A stretch of 64,000 nt of DNA, taken from positions 186,001 to 250,000 of the forward strand of contig NZ_JABWSY010000005.1 in the NCBI RefSeq assembly GCF_013396335.1. The letters are read 5' to 3'. Below the pieces are notes generated by a model. It searched no databases. It saw only the letters and a program-made list of their open reading frames with translations, and was not told where the DNA came from. The DNA is from Bacillus sp. EB106-08-02-XG196. Its GTDB lineage: Bacteria > Bacillota > Bacilli > Bacillales > Cytobacillaceae. The translations under genes and the position numbers were made by a program. Position 1 is the first letter of the stretch, and the number at the start of each line of letters is the position of its first letter. This document shows positions 43,814-51,996 of the stretch, one piece after another.

Positions 43814-43963
43814 CTACAATTTCTTCACAAACCCAAAGGGACCTCCGCTTAACTTTGCGCATTGGCTAAAATTCCCTAGCAATCCCAGGGACCTGCCCTT
43901 AACCCCACGCTGTGGCTACCATTTCCTCAAGAATCCAAGCACCTTCCCTAACCGCATAAATCG
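43811..43963 (-). repeat. Tandem triplication of the vanZ-like gene 3' end
   Basis: Three diverged copies of about 51 bp read on the minus strand, each ending in a TAG stop within GTAGCCA or TTAGCCA. The stops are at 43916, 43866 and 43814 (steps 50 and 52). Only the first copy is translated (the tail GKVLGFLRKW). Confidence 0.75.
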
Positions 43964-44341
43964 ACCCTTAAACAGCGCACCCCGAATAAAATAAAAACAT
44001 ACGAGTATCCCGGTGACGTCTTTTACGAGGTCAAACCAGGACGCTGAGCGGTAAGCGTAGAAGGATTGGTGAATCTCGTCTGTTACCCCGTAGAGACCGG
44101 CTATGACGGCACATAAGACGTTGAGACGCATAGTGAACGGCCCTCGGCGTGTGAGGAAGGCCAAAACTAGTAATACATAGAGAATGGCGAACTCTATTAA
44201 ATGCAGGGATTCCTTTATGGTCCGATCGAGCGCGGAATCGGGGAGTTCGACAAAATGATTGGATGGGAGACTCGACATCACCCAGATGGCTCCCATATAG
44301 AAGAAAGGCAGGATTCGCAAGATCCATTTGAAGACGTTCAT
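43916..44341 (-). CDS. VanZ-like membrane protein
   Basis: 141 residues from ATG 44341 (GGAGGAAC upstream); the frame is open far upstream but that part overlaps the spoIIQ start. Four membrane helices; VanZ pattern with YMGAIWVMSSLPSN, SLHLIEFAILYVLLVLAF (His and Glu) and GVTDEIHQSFYAYRSASWFD. VanZ proteins can lower glycopeptide susceptibility in other hosts; the housekeeping role is unknown. B. subtilis has such a gene, ywnJ, next to spoIIQ. Confidence 0.87.
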   Translation of the reverse strand: MNVFKWILRILPFFYMGAIWVMSSLPSNHFVELPDSALDRTIKESLHLIEFAILYVLLVLAFLTRRGPFTMRLNVLCAVIAGLYGVTDEIHQSFYAYRSASWFDLVKDVTGILVCFYFIRGALFKGRFMRLGKVLGFLRKW

Positions 44342-44482
44342 AAAAATGTTCCTCCAAAAAAATAAATTTTTAACAATGATGCATAAAAACTTCCGTACTT
44401 TCAAAAAATAAGTGGAAAAAATTTTTTTACTAGTGTATATAATTCTACTTATCTGTTCAGAATGATTGCTGAGGTGATGAAA

Positions 44483-45337
44483 ATGAGAGAGGAAGAAAAC
44501 AAGCGATCTTCTCAAGGTTCCAGCGTTAAACGCTTTTTCAAAAAGCGTTGGGTATTTCCAGCCATTTATATTGCAAGTGCAGCAATCATTCTGACAGGTG
44601 TTCTTTGGTTCCAAGGCAGCGACAATGCAACAGACAAGTATGATTACGAGTCTTCTGACCTAACAGGTAAAAAGAACGATACTCCAGCACTTGAGGTTAA
44701 CTCAAGCTTGGAAAACCTTAAAATGCCGGTGAAGAATCCAATGGAGACAACCGTCAAAATGGAATTCTATGATGACAATGCAAGTGAAGAAAAGCAAGAA
44801 GCGGCATTAGTCGTTTACAACAATAATTATGAGCCGCATACTGGTATTGACTTCACATCCAAAGATGGCGAAACCTTTGATGTAGTATCTGCCCTAAGCG
44901 GGAAAGTTACTAGAGTCGAAGAAGATGCTACCCTTGGTAATGTCATCGAAATCGAACACGATAAAAATATTATAACAAAATATCAGTCGGTTAAAGATGT
45001 AAAGGTTAAGGTTGGCGACAAAGTCAAACAAGGACAAGTTCTTGCCATGGCTGGACAAAGCTTGTACCAAGAAGAAGCTGGAACACATGTACATTTTGAA
45101 ATCCGTAAAGATGGTATCCCAGTAAATCCAACTGACTTTTTTAACAAACCAGTAAGCGAATTACAGGAAGAAACTGCAGCGGATGAAAATCCAGGAGATA
45201 AAAAGAGTCCGAAACAACAAATGATTGAGGACCCGGCGAGTGATGAGACAACTCCTTCAAAGGAAGAAACTCCTTCAGATGAAGATGCTCCATCCGATGA
45301 TGAATCTTCTGAGTCAACAGACAAAACAAACTCTTAA
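44483..45337 (+). CDS. spoIIQ: Stage II sporulation protein Q (M23/LytM domain)
   Basis: 284 residues from ATG 44483, giving the MREEE start of B. subtilis SpoIIQ, 6 bp after GAGGTG. One membrane helix about 23-43; LytM domain about 105-225; acidic Ser/Glu/Asp tail about 235-284. SpoIIQ in the forespore binds SpoIIIAH across the septum in the feeding channel. Here both metal-binding motifs look complete: H119-x3-D123 (PHTGID) and H202-x-H204 (HVHFEIR). B. subtilis SpoIIQ, as I recall it, lacks the first His. A sigma-F promoter is expected; I see only a weak candidate near 44410. Confidence 0.94.
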   Translation: MREEENKRSSQGSSVKRFFKKRWVFPAIYIASAAIILTGVLWFQGSDNATDKYDYESSDLTGKKNDTPALEVNSSLENLKMPVKNPMETTVKMEFYDDNASEEKQEAALVVYNNNYEPHTGIDFTSKDGETFDVVSALSGKVTRVEEDATLGNVIEIEHDKNIITKYQSVKDVKVKVGDKVKQGQVLAMAGQSLYQEEAGTHVHFEIRKDGIPVNPTDFFNKPVSELQEETAADENPGDKKSPKQQMIEDPASDETTPSKEETPSDEDAPSDDESSESTDKTNS

Positions 45338-45348
45338 TAATCAACAAA

Positions 45349-45381
45349 GGGGAAAGGGGAATCTACCTTCCTCTTTTTTTT
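45349..45381 (+). terminator. Terminator of spoIIQ
   Basis: AGGGGAA-tctacc-TTCCTCT with eight T after the stem. Confidence 0.75.
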
Positions 45382-45446
45382 GTGTGCTTTTGCCTGCGTT
45401 TTATTTAGATAAATATGGTAAACTGGTGGAAAAGGGGGGATCTTTT

Positions 45447-47447
45447 TTGAAAAAAATAATAGGGCTGCTGGTGACACTTGTTCTCTTCGCGATGGTGGCA
45501 GCTGGCTGCAGCAAGGAACCCACGCCCGAGGACCGATTCGACGCATACATAAAGCTATGGAATGAGCAAAAGTTTGATAAGATGTATGACTACCTTACAG
45601 AGGGCTCCAAAGAGGTAATCTCGAAAGAAGACTTCACCAATCGCTACAAAAAAATCTACGATGACCTACAAATAAAAGACCTCAAGATTAACTTTACTAA
45701 ACCAACGGAAGAACAAGAGTTGGACAAGGATCAAGACAATATTACATATGATTTTTCCGCATCTATGGACAGCATCGCTGGGCCTATCGAATTTACACAC
45801 AATGCTAAGCTGAAAAAAGAAGAACGTGACAAAGAAAATAACTGGTATGTGGACTGGAACACGACGTATATTTTTCCACAATTGAAGGATGGCGACAAAA
45901 TCGGGATTAGCAGCGTTAAGCCTAAGCGCGGTCAAATCTTTGACCGGGCAGGAAATGGGCTAGCTATGAATGGACAGGTGTATGAGGTGGGAGTGGTCCC
46001 TGGGAAGTTTGAGGGGCAGGAGGAGACGGTTATTCCACAATTATCCCGCCTATTAAAAATGACACCTGAGCAAATCAACAAAGCGCTTAATGCCAGCTGG
46101 GTGAAGCCCGATTTGTTTGTGCCGTTAAAGAAGGTATCGATGGACGATACGGAGCGTATCGCCCAGTTAATCGCCTTAGAGCCGGTGCAAACTAAAAAGG
46201 TGGAAGCGCGAATTTATCCCTACAACGAAGCGGCGGCTCATTTAATCGGTTATGTCGGCTCGATTACCGCAGAAGAGCTCGAAAAGTTAAAGGATAAAGG
46301 CTATTCAAGTAATGACGTGATTGGTAAAAGAGGGCTCGAAGAAGTTTTTGACGAGCAGCTTAAAGGGCATAGCGGCGTAAAGATCACGATTAAAAAGCCG
46401 GATGGATCGACAGAAATCCTAGCTGAAAAGCCGGTAGAGGATGGGAAGGAGATATCGCTTACCATCGATATCGACCTGCAGGCTAGTCTGTATGCAGAGC
46501 TTGTTGGTGAAGCAGGGGCAGGAGCGGCGATAGACCCCGTGAGTGGTGAGACGCTGGCACTTGTCAGTTCACCATCATTTGACCCAAATCAAGCCACCCT
46601 GGGCTTCTCAGGTGACGAGTGGGACCAGCTTCAGGAGGATCCACTCAAGCCGATGACGACCAGGTTCAATAAGGCGTATGCACCAGGTTCGGTGTTCAAA
46701 CCAATTACAGCGGCGATTGGGCTCACAAACAAGACCATCACTCCAGAGCAAACGATGGATATAAAAGGATTGAAATGGCAGAAGGGTGCCTCGTGGGGTA
46801 ACTATTTTGTGACGAGGGTTCATGAAGCCAATCCTGTTAATCTCGAAAAAGCGATGGTTTTCTCGGACAATATTTATTTCGCGCAGACAGCATTAGGAAT
46901 TGGAAAAGAGCCGTTTGCGGCGGGACTTAAGGAGTTTGGCTTTGAGGAAGAGTCTGACTATCCATTCCCGCTTGAAAAGTCAACGATTGGGAAATTGGAA
47001 AACGAAATTTTCTTAGCGGATTCAGGATATGGCCAAGGGCAAATTCAAATGAGTATCGTTCATTTGCTTGAAACGTATACTCCATTTGTAAATGGTGGAA
47101 ATATGGTTAAGCCTAGCCTGATCCTAGATGCTGAGAAGAGTGAGAAAGCAGTGGTTTCTCCTGAGATTGCCACAACGGTTTCTTCGATGTTAAGAAAGGT
47201 AGTGGGTGATACGGATGGAACGGCGCATGCTGCTAACATCGCAGACTATCCACTAGCCGGAAAAACCGGGACAGCAGAAATTAAAGAAAAGCAAGGTGAA
47301 AAAGGAACGGAAAACGGCTGGTTCATTGCCTACAATACCAGCTCACCAGGATTAATGGTCGCGATGATGGTCGAAAACGTTCTGGACCGCGGGGGTTCAC
47401 AGATTCCAGTGAAAAAAGTAAAAAATGTTTTTATGCGAAATAAGTGA
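45447..47447 (+). CDS. pbpC: Class B penicillin-binding protein 3 (lipoprotein, MecA_N domain)
   Basis: 666 residues from TTG 45447; GGGGGG lies upstream and a lipoprotein signal follows (VAAGC, Cys21), so the longer open frame is rejected. Domains: MecA N-terminal NTF2-like about 25-145; dimerisation about 150-320; transpeptidase about 345-665 with S415-V-F-K418, S473-D-N475 and K606-T-G-T609. Same plan and length as B. subtilis PbpC (PBP3) and related to PBP2a of MRSA, proteins of low beta-lactam affinity. It crosslinks peptidoglycan outside the membrane. Confidence 0.93.
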   Translation: MKKIIGLLVTLVLFAMVAAGCSKEPTPEDRFDAYIKLWNEQKFDKMYDYLTEGSKEVISKEDFTNRYKKIYDDLQIKDLKINFTKPTEEQELDKDQDNITYDFSASMDSIAGPIEFTHNAKLKKEERDKENNWYVDWNTTYIFPQLKDGDKIGISSVKPKRGQIFDRAGNGLAMNGQVYEVGVVPGKFEGQEETVIPQLSRLLKMTPEQINKALNASWVKPDLFVPLKKVSMDDTERIAQLIALEPVQTKKVEARIYPYNEAAAHLIGYVGSITAEELEKLKDKGYSSNDVIGKRGLEEVFDEQLKGHSGVKITIKKPDGSTEILAEKPVEDGKEISLTIDIDLQASLYAELVGEAGAGAAIDPVSGETLALVSSPSFDPNQATLGFSGDEWDQLQEDPLKPMTTRFNKAYAPGSVFKPITAAIGLTNKTITPEQTMDIKGLKWQKGASWGNYFVTRVHEANPVNLEKAMVFSDNIYFAQTALGIGKEPFAAGLKEFGFEEESDYPFPLEKSTIGKLENEIFLADSGYGQGQIQMSIVHLLETYTPFVNGGNMVKPSLILDAEKSEKAVVSPEIATTVSSMLRKVVGDTDGTAHAANIADYPLAGKTGTAEIKEKQGEKGTENGWFIAYNTSSPGLMVAMMVENVLDRGGSQIPVKKVKNVFMRNK

Positions 47448-47454
47448 CCTAAAA

Positions 47455-47487
47455 CAGAAACCAGCTGCTGGTTTCTGTTTTTTTGTT
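47455..47487 (+). terminator. Terminator of pbpC
   Basis: AAACAGAAACCAG-ctg-CTGGTTTCTGTTT with a run of T. Confidence 0.95.
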
Positions 47488-47549
47488 ATGTGTAAGGATA
47501 ATTAAACCTGAACTAGAAAAAATAGTAGGAAAAAGACAGGAGTAGCGAT

Positions 47550-48314
47550 TTGAGCCAAAATCCTCAAGCTCGAAGATACAGAGCACACTTATCTCAATTT
47601 TCGACATCAATCCTTCAAACCAAGAACCCATGGGTGGTTGCGTTTTTTGCCTTTTCTTATCCTGGATTTGGCCATCTATTACTGCATCGCTATATCGCAG
47701 GGTTTATTCTTATCATTTGGGAGATGTTTATTAATGGAAAGGCGAATGTAAATCTTGGGATATTATACACACTAACGGGTAACTTTGGTGAAGCCAAGGA
47801 AGTGATGGATGAACGCTGGCTTATGCTTTATGTAGGAATCTATATGTTTGGTATCTGGGACAGCTATCGAACCACGGTTGATTTGAACAAGCAATACATA
47901 TTAGCCGATCGTGAGGATGCTTCGCTTCGTCCGAATGCCATGGGGGCTTGGGATATAAACTTCATGGATAAGCGTAAACCATGGGTCGCTGTGACATGGT
48001 CGGCACTATTCCCGGGCTTAGGACATTTGTATGTACATAAAGTGATTGCGGGATTTTTTATTTTTGCCTACACTGTAGCCATTATGTATTTTGGACATAT
48101 TCCAGAAGGAATCCAATACACGATGCTCGGCAAGTTTTCAGAGGTGAAAAAGGTAGTAGATATGCAGTGGCTCCTTTATCTGCCTTCCATCTATTTTTTT
48201 ATATTATATGACGCTTATAATTCAACAGTGGATTATAATCTTCTTTTTGAAAAAGAAATGAAGAAGTTTTTACGAGAAAATTATCAAAAGAATAAGTTCA
48301 TATTTCCTTTCTAA
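47550..48314 (+). CDS. Multi-pass membrane protein with an internal duplication
   Basis: 254 residues from TTG 47550 (AGGAG 7 bp upstream). Two homologous halves of about 95 residues: half 1 near 26-115 (NPWVVAFFAFSYPGFGHLLL...RYIAGF) and half 2 near 142-235 (KPWVAVTWSALFPGLGHLYV...KVIAGF), each ending with a conserved YD/WDSY..TVD element. The PG(F/L)GHL..H..IAGF pattern recalls TM2-type small membrane domains. No function assigned. A second small membrane protein gene follows 16 bp later. Confidence 0.8.
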   Translation: MSQNPQARRYRAHLSQFSTSILQTKNPWVVAFFAFSYPGFGHLLLHRYIAGFILIIWEMFINGKANVNLGILYTLTGNFGEAKEVMDERWLMLYVGIYMFGIWDSYRTTVDLNKQYILADREDASLRPNAMGAWDINFMDKRKPWVAVTWSALFPGLGHLYVHKVIAGFFIFAYTVAIMYFGHIPEGIQYTMLGKFSEVKKVVDMQWLLYLPSIYFFILYDAYNSTVDYNLLFEKEMKKFLRENYQKNKFIFPF

Positions 48315-48330
48315 AAAGTGAGATGAGTGG

Positions 48331-48777
48331 ATGTTTGTTATTGCTACGTTTGAGAATTCTATTTATATTGAATTAGCCATTACAGCACTAGAGCAGCAGG
48401 GGATCACAAAGGAATTAATTTTAGCGGCTCCGCTTGATAAGCGTAAGGAATTGAGGGGGTTGTTCGATACCATCCACAAATCGGATGGATTTAGTCTGTT
48501 TGACGGACCAGCGATTTTAGGAACCTGCTTCATGCTGCTCGGTGCGATTTATGGGTATGTCCTGGAATGGGGGCCAATTCTTTGGGGAATCATTGGCGCC
48601 GTTTCGGGGCTGCTGTTAGGGTTTCTTTTGAAGATGTTTCTCCTCAGGAAAAATAAAAGAGGGAATGCAAAGATCACATCAGAAATTGTCCTCATGGTTC
48701 GTTGTGAGGACCGAAAATGGGAACAGGTAGAAAAAATATTATGGGACCATTTTGCGCTTGGTCTAACGAAGATATAG
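48331..48777 (+). CDS. Small membrane protein, function unknown
   Basis: 148 residues. Soluble N-terminus (about 1-45: MFVIATFENSIYIELAITAL, EQQGITKELIL), two Gly-rich membrane helices (about 62-80 and 85-107), basic loop, soluble tail ending VRCEDRKWEQVEKILWDHFA. The arrangement of short ligand-like ends around glycine-zipper helices resembles stress proteins of the YflT/GSP17M kind, but sequence similarity is weak. Probably co-transcribed with the gene before it. Confidence 0.75.
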   Translation: MFVIATFENSIYIELAITALEQQGITKELILAAPLDKRKELRGLFDTIHKSDGFSLFDGPAILGTCFMLLGAIYGYVLEWGPILWGIIGAVSGLLLGFLLKMFLLRKNKRGNAKITSEIVLMVRCEDRKWEQVEKILWDHFALGLTKI

Positions 48778-48983
48778 GGTCTTTTCGTAAACTTTGTTGC
48801 CTTCTGTACAAATACCAGGGGTGACTTCAGACAAGCTTGAGGAATTTAAGAGTCCTGGTGTCCGAACCTGTGACAACTTCAGACAAGCTTGATGAATTTC
48901 AGAGTCATAGTGTCCGAAGTTGAGGCAACTTAAGCAAAAAACGTTAGTAACCAATAATAACAACAATCTTTGCGAAAACAGCC
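48778..48983. repeat. Interspersed repeat related to the one after murA, with internal 52-bp direct repeats
   Basis: Left end GGTCTTTTCGTAAACTTTG and right end CAACAATCTTTGCGAAAACA match the ends of 40401-40588. Inside, a segment with CTTCAGACAAGCTTGA and GTGTCCGAA occurs twice, 52 bp apart (48825 and 48877). Non-coding. Confidence 0.72.
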
Positions 48984-48991
48984 AAAATATA

Positions 48992-49025
48992 AATACCACC
49001 TCTTTCTTTCTTAGGGGTGGTATTG
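48992..49025 (-). terminator. Terminator of the alkyltransferase-like gene
   Basis: AATACCACC pairs with GGTGGTATT; the right arm overlaps the 3' end of the gene. On the minus strand it continues TATATTTTGG. Confidence 0.7.
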
Positions 49026-49316
49026 GTATTTCACGAGGTCAATGATTCCGTTTAGTCCAATTTCAATTCCTTCACTTTCGAGCGAGAAGAGCTGTTCATG
49101 GTAGGATTCATCGTCCTTAAGGGCGATTTGTCCCTTAGCATTGACGACACGGTGCCAGGGAAGGTGATGCTTCCTGCTCATCGAGTGCAGGGCCCTGACG
49201 ACCTGCCGTGCAGCACGCGGGCTTCCAGCCTCTCTGGCTATTTGTCCATAGGTCATTACCTTGCCTTCAGGAATATTTTTAATAATACCTATGACTTTTT
49301 CTGTAAAAGGCTGCAT
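49011..49316 (-). CDS. Alkyltransferase-like (ATL) DNA repair protein
   Basis: 101 residues with the DNA-binding domain of O6-alkylguanine transferases: GKVMTYGQIAREAGSPRAAR, then QVVRALHSM and the active-site segment LPWHRVVNAKGQIAL. Trp54 replaces the acceptor Cys of the PCHRV motif, which defines ATL proteins. These cannot transfer alkyl groups; they flip and bind O6-alkylguanine and recruit nucleotide excision repair. Single small domain, normal for the class. Confidence 0.9.
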   Translation of the reverse strand: MQPFTEKVIGIIKNIPEGKVMTYGQIAREAGSPRAARQVVRALHSMSRKHHLPWHRVVNAKGQIALKDDESYHEQLFSLESEGIEIGLNGIIDLVKYQYHP

Positions 49317-49785
49317 ATTTCGAATTTCCTTTCAGTCTAACTTCCACCATTATATATTATTCTGTTAAAAAGACAGTGAAAAAATTATCGTTGAAACAGT
49401 GAAATAAGCTAAAAAAACGATAAAATGAACAAAAAATATTATTTTCAATAAAATTTTCATTCGACATTTAGTGCTGACAAATTTCTCGGGAAATAATTGA
49501 AAGGACTCCTCATTTCCAAAATAACCCCATATTTCATGCGGTCTTCAGCACTTTCGTCAAATTGTCGATTTAGTGGTAAAAAGTACTTGAAGTATCTGAT
49601 TTTTCAAATAATTTATGAACAGTCTTGTCCTTATTCAGTAATTCGTGCATATTCCCGTATCCAAGCTAATAAAATGGTTACAAACCTTTACAAAGAGAGT
49701 GTTTGAGGTGAAGAGTCGTTTGAGGCCTTTGTGAATTCAGTTGGGGACATGATTATTCATCGTAATACCGCATAGTTGCATAAAT
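49317..49785. other. AT-rich spacer without recognisable gene
   Basis: Between the start of the ATL gene and the REP copy. A 69-codon open frame at 49497-49706 has no ribosome site and no recognisable content. In B. subtilis a short leader gene (usd) precedes spoIIID; I see no convincing counterpart. GATTATTC...CATAGTTG near 49750-49778 is a weak sigma-E-like candidate for spoIIID. Confidence 0.5.
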
Positions 49786-49836
49786 GGTGACAGGCACCGC
49801 TCGTGGACACTGTCCACGGGGGGCGGACACTTTGCG
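49786..49836. repeat. REP-like element upstream of spoIIID
   Basis: GGTGACAGGCACC (49786-49798), then CGTGGACA-c-TGTCCACG, a perfect 8-bp hairpin (49802-49818), then GGCGGACAC. It ends about 75 bp before the spoIIID start. Confidence 0.8.
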
Positions 49837-49912
49837 GTTACAGTAATTCGTCTTAGTGATAAGCGGATCTCATTTCGCACTTCTCACATCCAATTTAGGG
49901 AGGGCGAGTGGT

Positions 49913-50185
49913 GTGCACGATTACATCAAAGAGAGAACTATCAAGATTGGAAAGTATATCGTGGAGACGAGGAAAACGGTTCGTGTAATAGCGAAGGAGT
50001 TTGGCGTGTCCAAAAGTACTGTCCATAAAGATTTGACAGAGAGACTTCCTGAAATAAATCCTGAGCTGGCAAATGAAGTAAAAGAGATACTAGATTATCA
50101 TAAATCGATCAGACATCTCCGAGGTGGAGAAGCGACAAAAATGAAATATCAGAAGGAAGAAAAAGAGGGTGAGGCCGTTAAATAG
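49913..50185 (+). CDS. spoIIID: Mother-cell transcription factor SpoIIID
   Basis: 90 residues from GTG 49913, 8 bp after GGGAGGG; start and sequence (MHDYIKERTIKIGKYIVETR) match B. subtilis. Helix-turn-helix about 23-42 (VRVIAKEFGVSKSTVHKDL) plus a basic C-terminal helix. It activates or represses many sigma-E genes in the mother cell. Next to mbl as in B. subtilis, but a repeat element has entered the gap. Confidence 0.96.
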   Translation: MHDYIKERTIKIGKYIVETRKTVRVIAKEFGVSKSTVHKDLTERLPEINPELANEVKEILDYHKSIRHLRGGEATKMKYQKEEKEGEAVK

Positions 50186-50297
50186 GCCGACTTTCAGAAA
50201 ATCTTTCGTAAAAAAGAAAAAATGTTTTGAAATGGCCATTTTCAAGGACTTCTTGGTGCATTCTAAGAAAGTCGGGGAAAGGGCCATTTTTAATTTA

Positions 50298-50541
50298 GGC
50301 TGTGTGAAAGGAAAATATAGATTTTAGAACCTGTTGATTTGTGCGGAGGGCGCGAGACTCCTCGAAAATACTATCGCACTTTCTTCGTGCGTGGGCAGAT
50401 TCGAGGAAGTAAATCAATGTCCTGCAGGAGGACGGGACAGGGGAGACCCCGCTTATCTCTTTGCGCCGAGGAGGCTTCCCGAACCGCCTGCGGAAAGCGA
50501 AGCGCCCGGAGCACAAATCAACAGCCAAATCTAACACAGCC
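50298..50541. repeat. Interspersed repeat (MITE-like) between spoIIID and mbl
   Basis: About 244 bp and a close relative of 13075-13317. Outer ends GGCTGTGT...ACACAGCC; inner perfect 14-bp inverted repeat CTGTTGATTTGTGC (near 50331) and GCACAAATCAACAG (near 50511). The middle keeps CTCCTCGAAAATACTATCGC and GTGCGTGGGCAGATTCGAGG, shared with the other copy. No coding content. Confidence 0.85.
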
Positions 50542-50634
50542 AATGGCTAAAAGTAGCAGCATTCTCTTCTAATAAATTTTTTCCGACAAATTTCTACGTT
50601 TTTTGAGTTAAGAGTATGGAAATTTTAAGGAATA

Positions 50635-50643
50635 TGATACAAT
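50635..50643 (+). promoter_or_regulatory. Possible extended -10 promoter of mbl
   Basis: TGATACAAT, a TGn-extended -10 without a good -35, about 46 bp before the start codon. Confidence 0.4.
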
Positions 50644-50689
50644 TAACAATTAGGAAAGTATGACCGTTTCAAGGAGGAAAGAAAAGAGA

Positions 50690-51691
50690 ATGTTTGCTAG
50701 GGATATTGGGATTGATTTGGGAACGGCTAACGTGTTAATTCACGTAAAAGGCCGTGGAATTGTATTGAATGAGCCATCTGTTGTTGCTATAGACAAAAAT
50801 ACAAATCGAGTTCTTGCTGTAGGTGAGGAAGCTCGCCGCATGGTTGGACGTACACCTGGAAACATTGTCGCGATTCGTCCATTGAAGGATGGAGTAATTG
50901 CTGACTTTGACGTAACAGAAGCAATGTTAAAACATTTTATTAATAAGCTTAACGTGAAAGGCTTTTTATCAAAACCGCGTATTTTGATTTGCTGTCCGAC
51001 GAACATCACAAGTGTGGAGCAAAAAGCAATTCGAGAAGCGGCTGAAAAAAGCGGCGGAAAGAAGATTTACCTAGAAGAGGAGCCGAAAGTGGCAGCGATT
51101 GGCGCCGGGATGGATATTTTCCAGCCAAGCGGTAATATGGTCGTTGACATCGGCGGTGGAACAACGGATGTAGCGGTCCTTTCAATGGGCGATATCGTTA
51201 CTTCATCTTCCATTAAAATGGCCGGCGACAAGTTCGACATGGAAATCCTCAACTACATCAAGCGTGAGTACAAGCTATTGATCGGTGAGCGAACATCTGA
51301 GAATATTAAAATCAACATAGGTACCGTATTTCCAGGATCACGCTCGGAAGAAATGGAAATTCGTGGTCGAGACATGGTCAGCGGCCTGCCGCGTACGATT
51401 ACGGTTCGTTCAGAAGAAATCGAAGGTGCACTGCGTGAGTCTGTGTCCGTGATTGTTCAGGCGGCAAAAAGCGTTCTTGAACGCACACCGCCAGAATTAT
51501 CAGCTGACATCATCGACCGCGGCGTTATCTTAACAGGTGGCGGAGCATTACTTCACGGTATTGACACGTTGTTAGCTGACGAGTTGAAGGTGCCAGTCCT
51601 AGTAGCAGAAAATCCAATGGACTGCGTGGCAATTGGAACAGGCATTATGTTAGACAATATTGACCGAATTGCGAAAAGAAAACTTGGTTAA
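50690..51691 (+). CDS. mbl: Rod-shape determining protein Mbl (MreB-like actin)
   Basis: 333 residues from ATG 50690, the same length as B. subtilis Mbl. Actin-fold motifs: phosphate 1 DIGIDLGTANVLIHVKG, phosphate 2 VVDIGGGTTDVAVLSMGD, adenosine loop GVILTGGGALLHGIDTLL. It forms filaments under the membrane that guide lateral wall synthesis. AAGGAGG is 12 bp upstream, slightly far. An in-frame ATG at 50660 lies before the ribosome site. Confidence 0.96.
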   Translation: MFARDIGIDLGTANVLIHVKGRGIVLNEPSVVAIDKNTNRVLAVGEEARRMVGRTPGNIVAIRPLKDGVIADFDVTEAMLKHFINKLNVKGFLSKPRILICCPTNITSVEQKAIREAAEKSGGKKIYLEEEPKVAAIGAGMDIFQPSGNMVVDIGGGTTDVAVLSMGDIVTSSSIKMAGDKFDMEILNYIKREYKLLIGERTSENIKINIGTVFPGSRSEEMEIRGRDMVSGLPRTITVRSEEIEGALRESVSVIVQAAKSVLERTPPELSADIIDRGVILTGGGALLHGIDTLLADELKVPVLVAENPMDCVAIGTGIMLDNIDRIAKRKLG

Positions 51692-51715
51692 CAGGTAGGA
51701 CATCTTACCTTATAA

Positions 51716-51750
51716 AAAGTCTAATGACATCAAATCATTGGGCTTTTTTT
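51716..51750 (+). terminator. Terminator of mbl
   Basis: AAGTCTAATGA pairs with TCATTGGGCTT (G-U pairs), then a T-run. The following 51750-51996 holds only a leader; no gene seen. Confidence 0.85.
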
Positions 51751-51996
51751 ATTTGGTTTGATCAGCATCGGAGTTAGGTTGGCACGTATATCGAAGGCAC
51801 CGGAATCGGCACATACCTTCCCCTTTACAAAGGATTTTTCGCCACTTTTTGCCATGGAAATACTTTTTCTGCAAAAATTTACTGCTAATTCCCTAATTAT
51901 TTTATAAAATAGAGTATAATATTAGGTAAAATGTAAAATCAGGCTAACTAAAGGTCCAATACTATATAGAGGATTTCGGTTAAAGGGGAATAAGAG

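Noticed and set aside
45225..45446. 74-residue N-terminal extension of PbpC
   Set aside because: It overlaps spoIIQ and its terminator, and would bury the lipoprotein signal peptide.
49497..49706. 69-residue frame upstream of spoIIID, possible usd counterpart
   Set aside because: No ribosome site, unusual composition, and no resemblance to a leader gene that I could defend.
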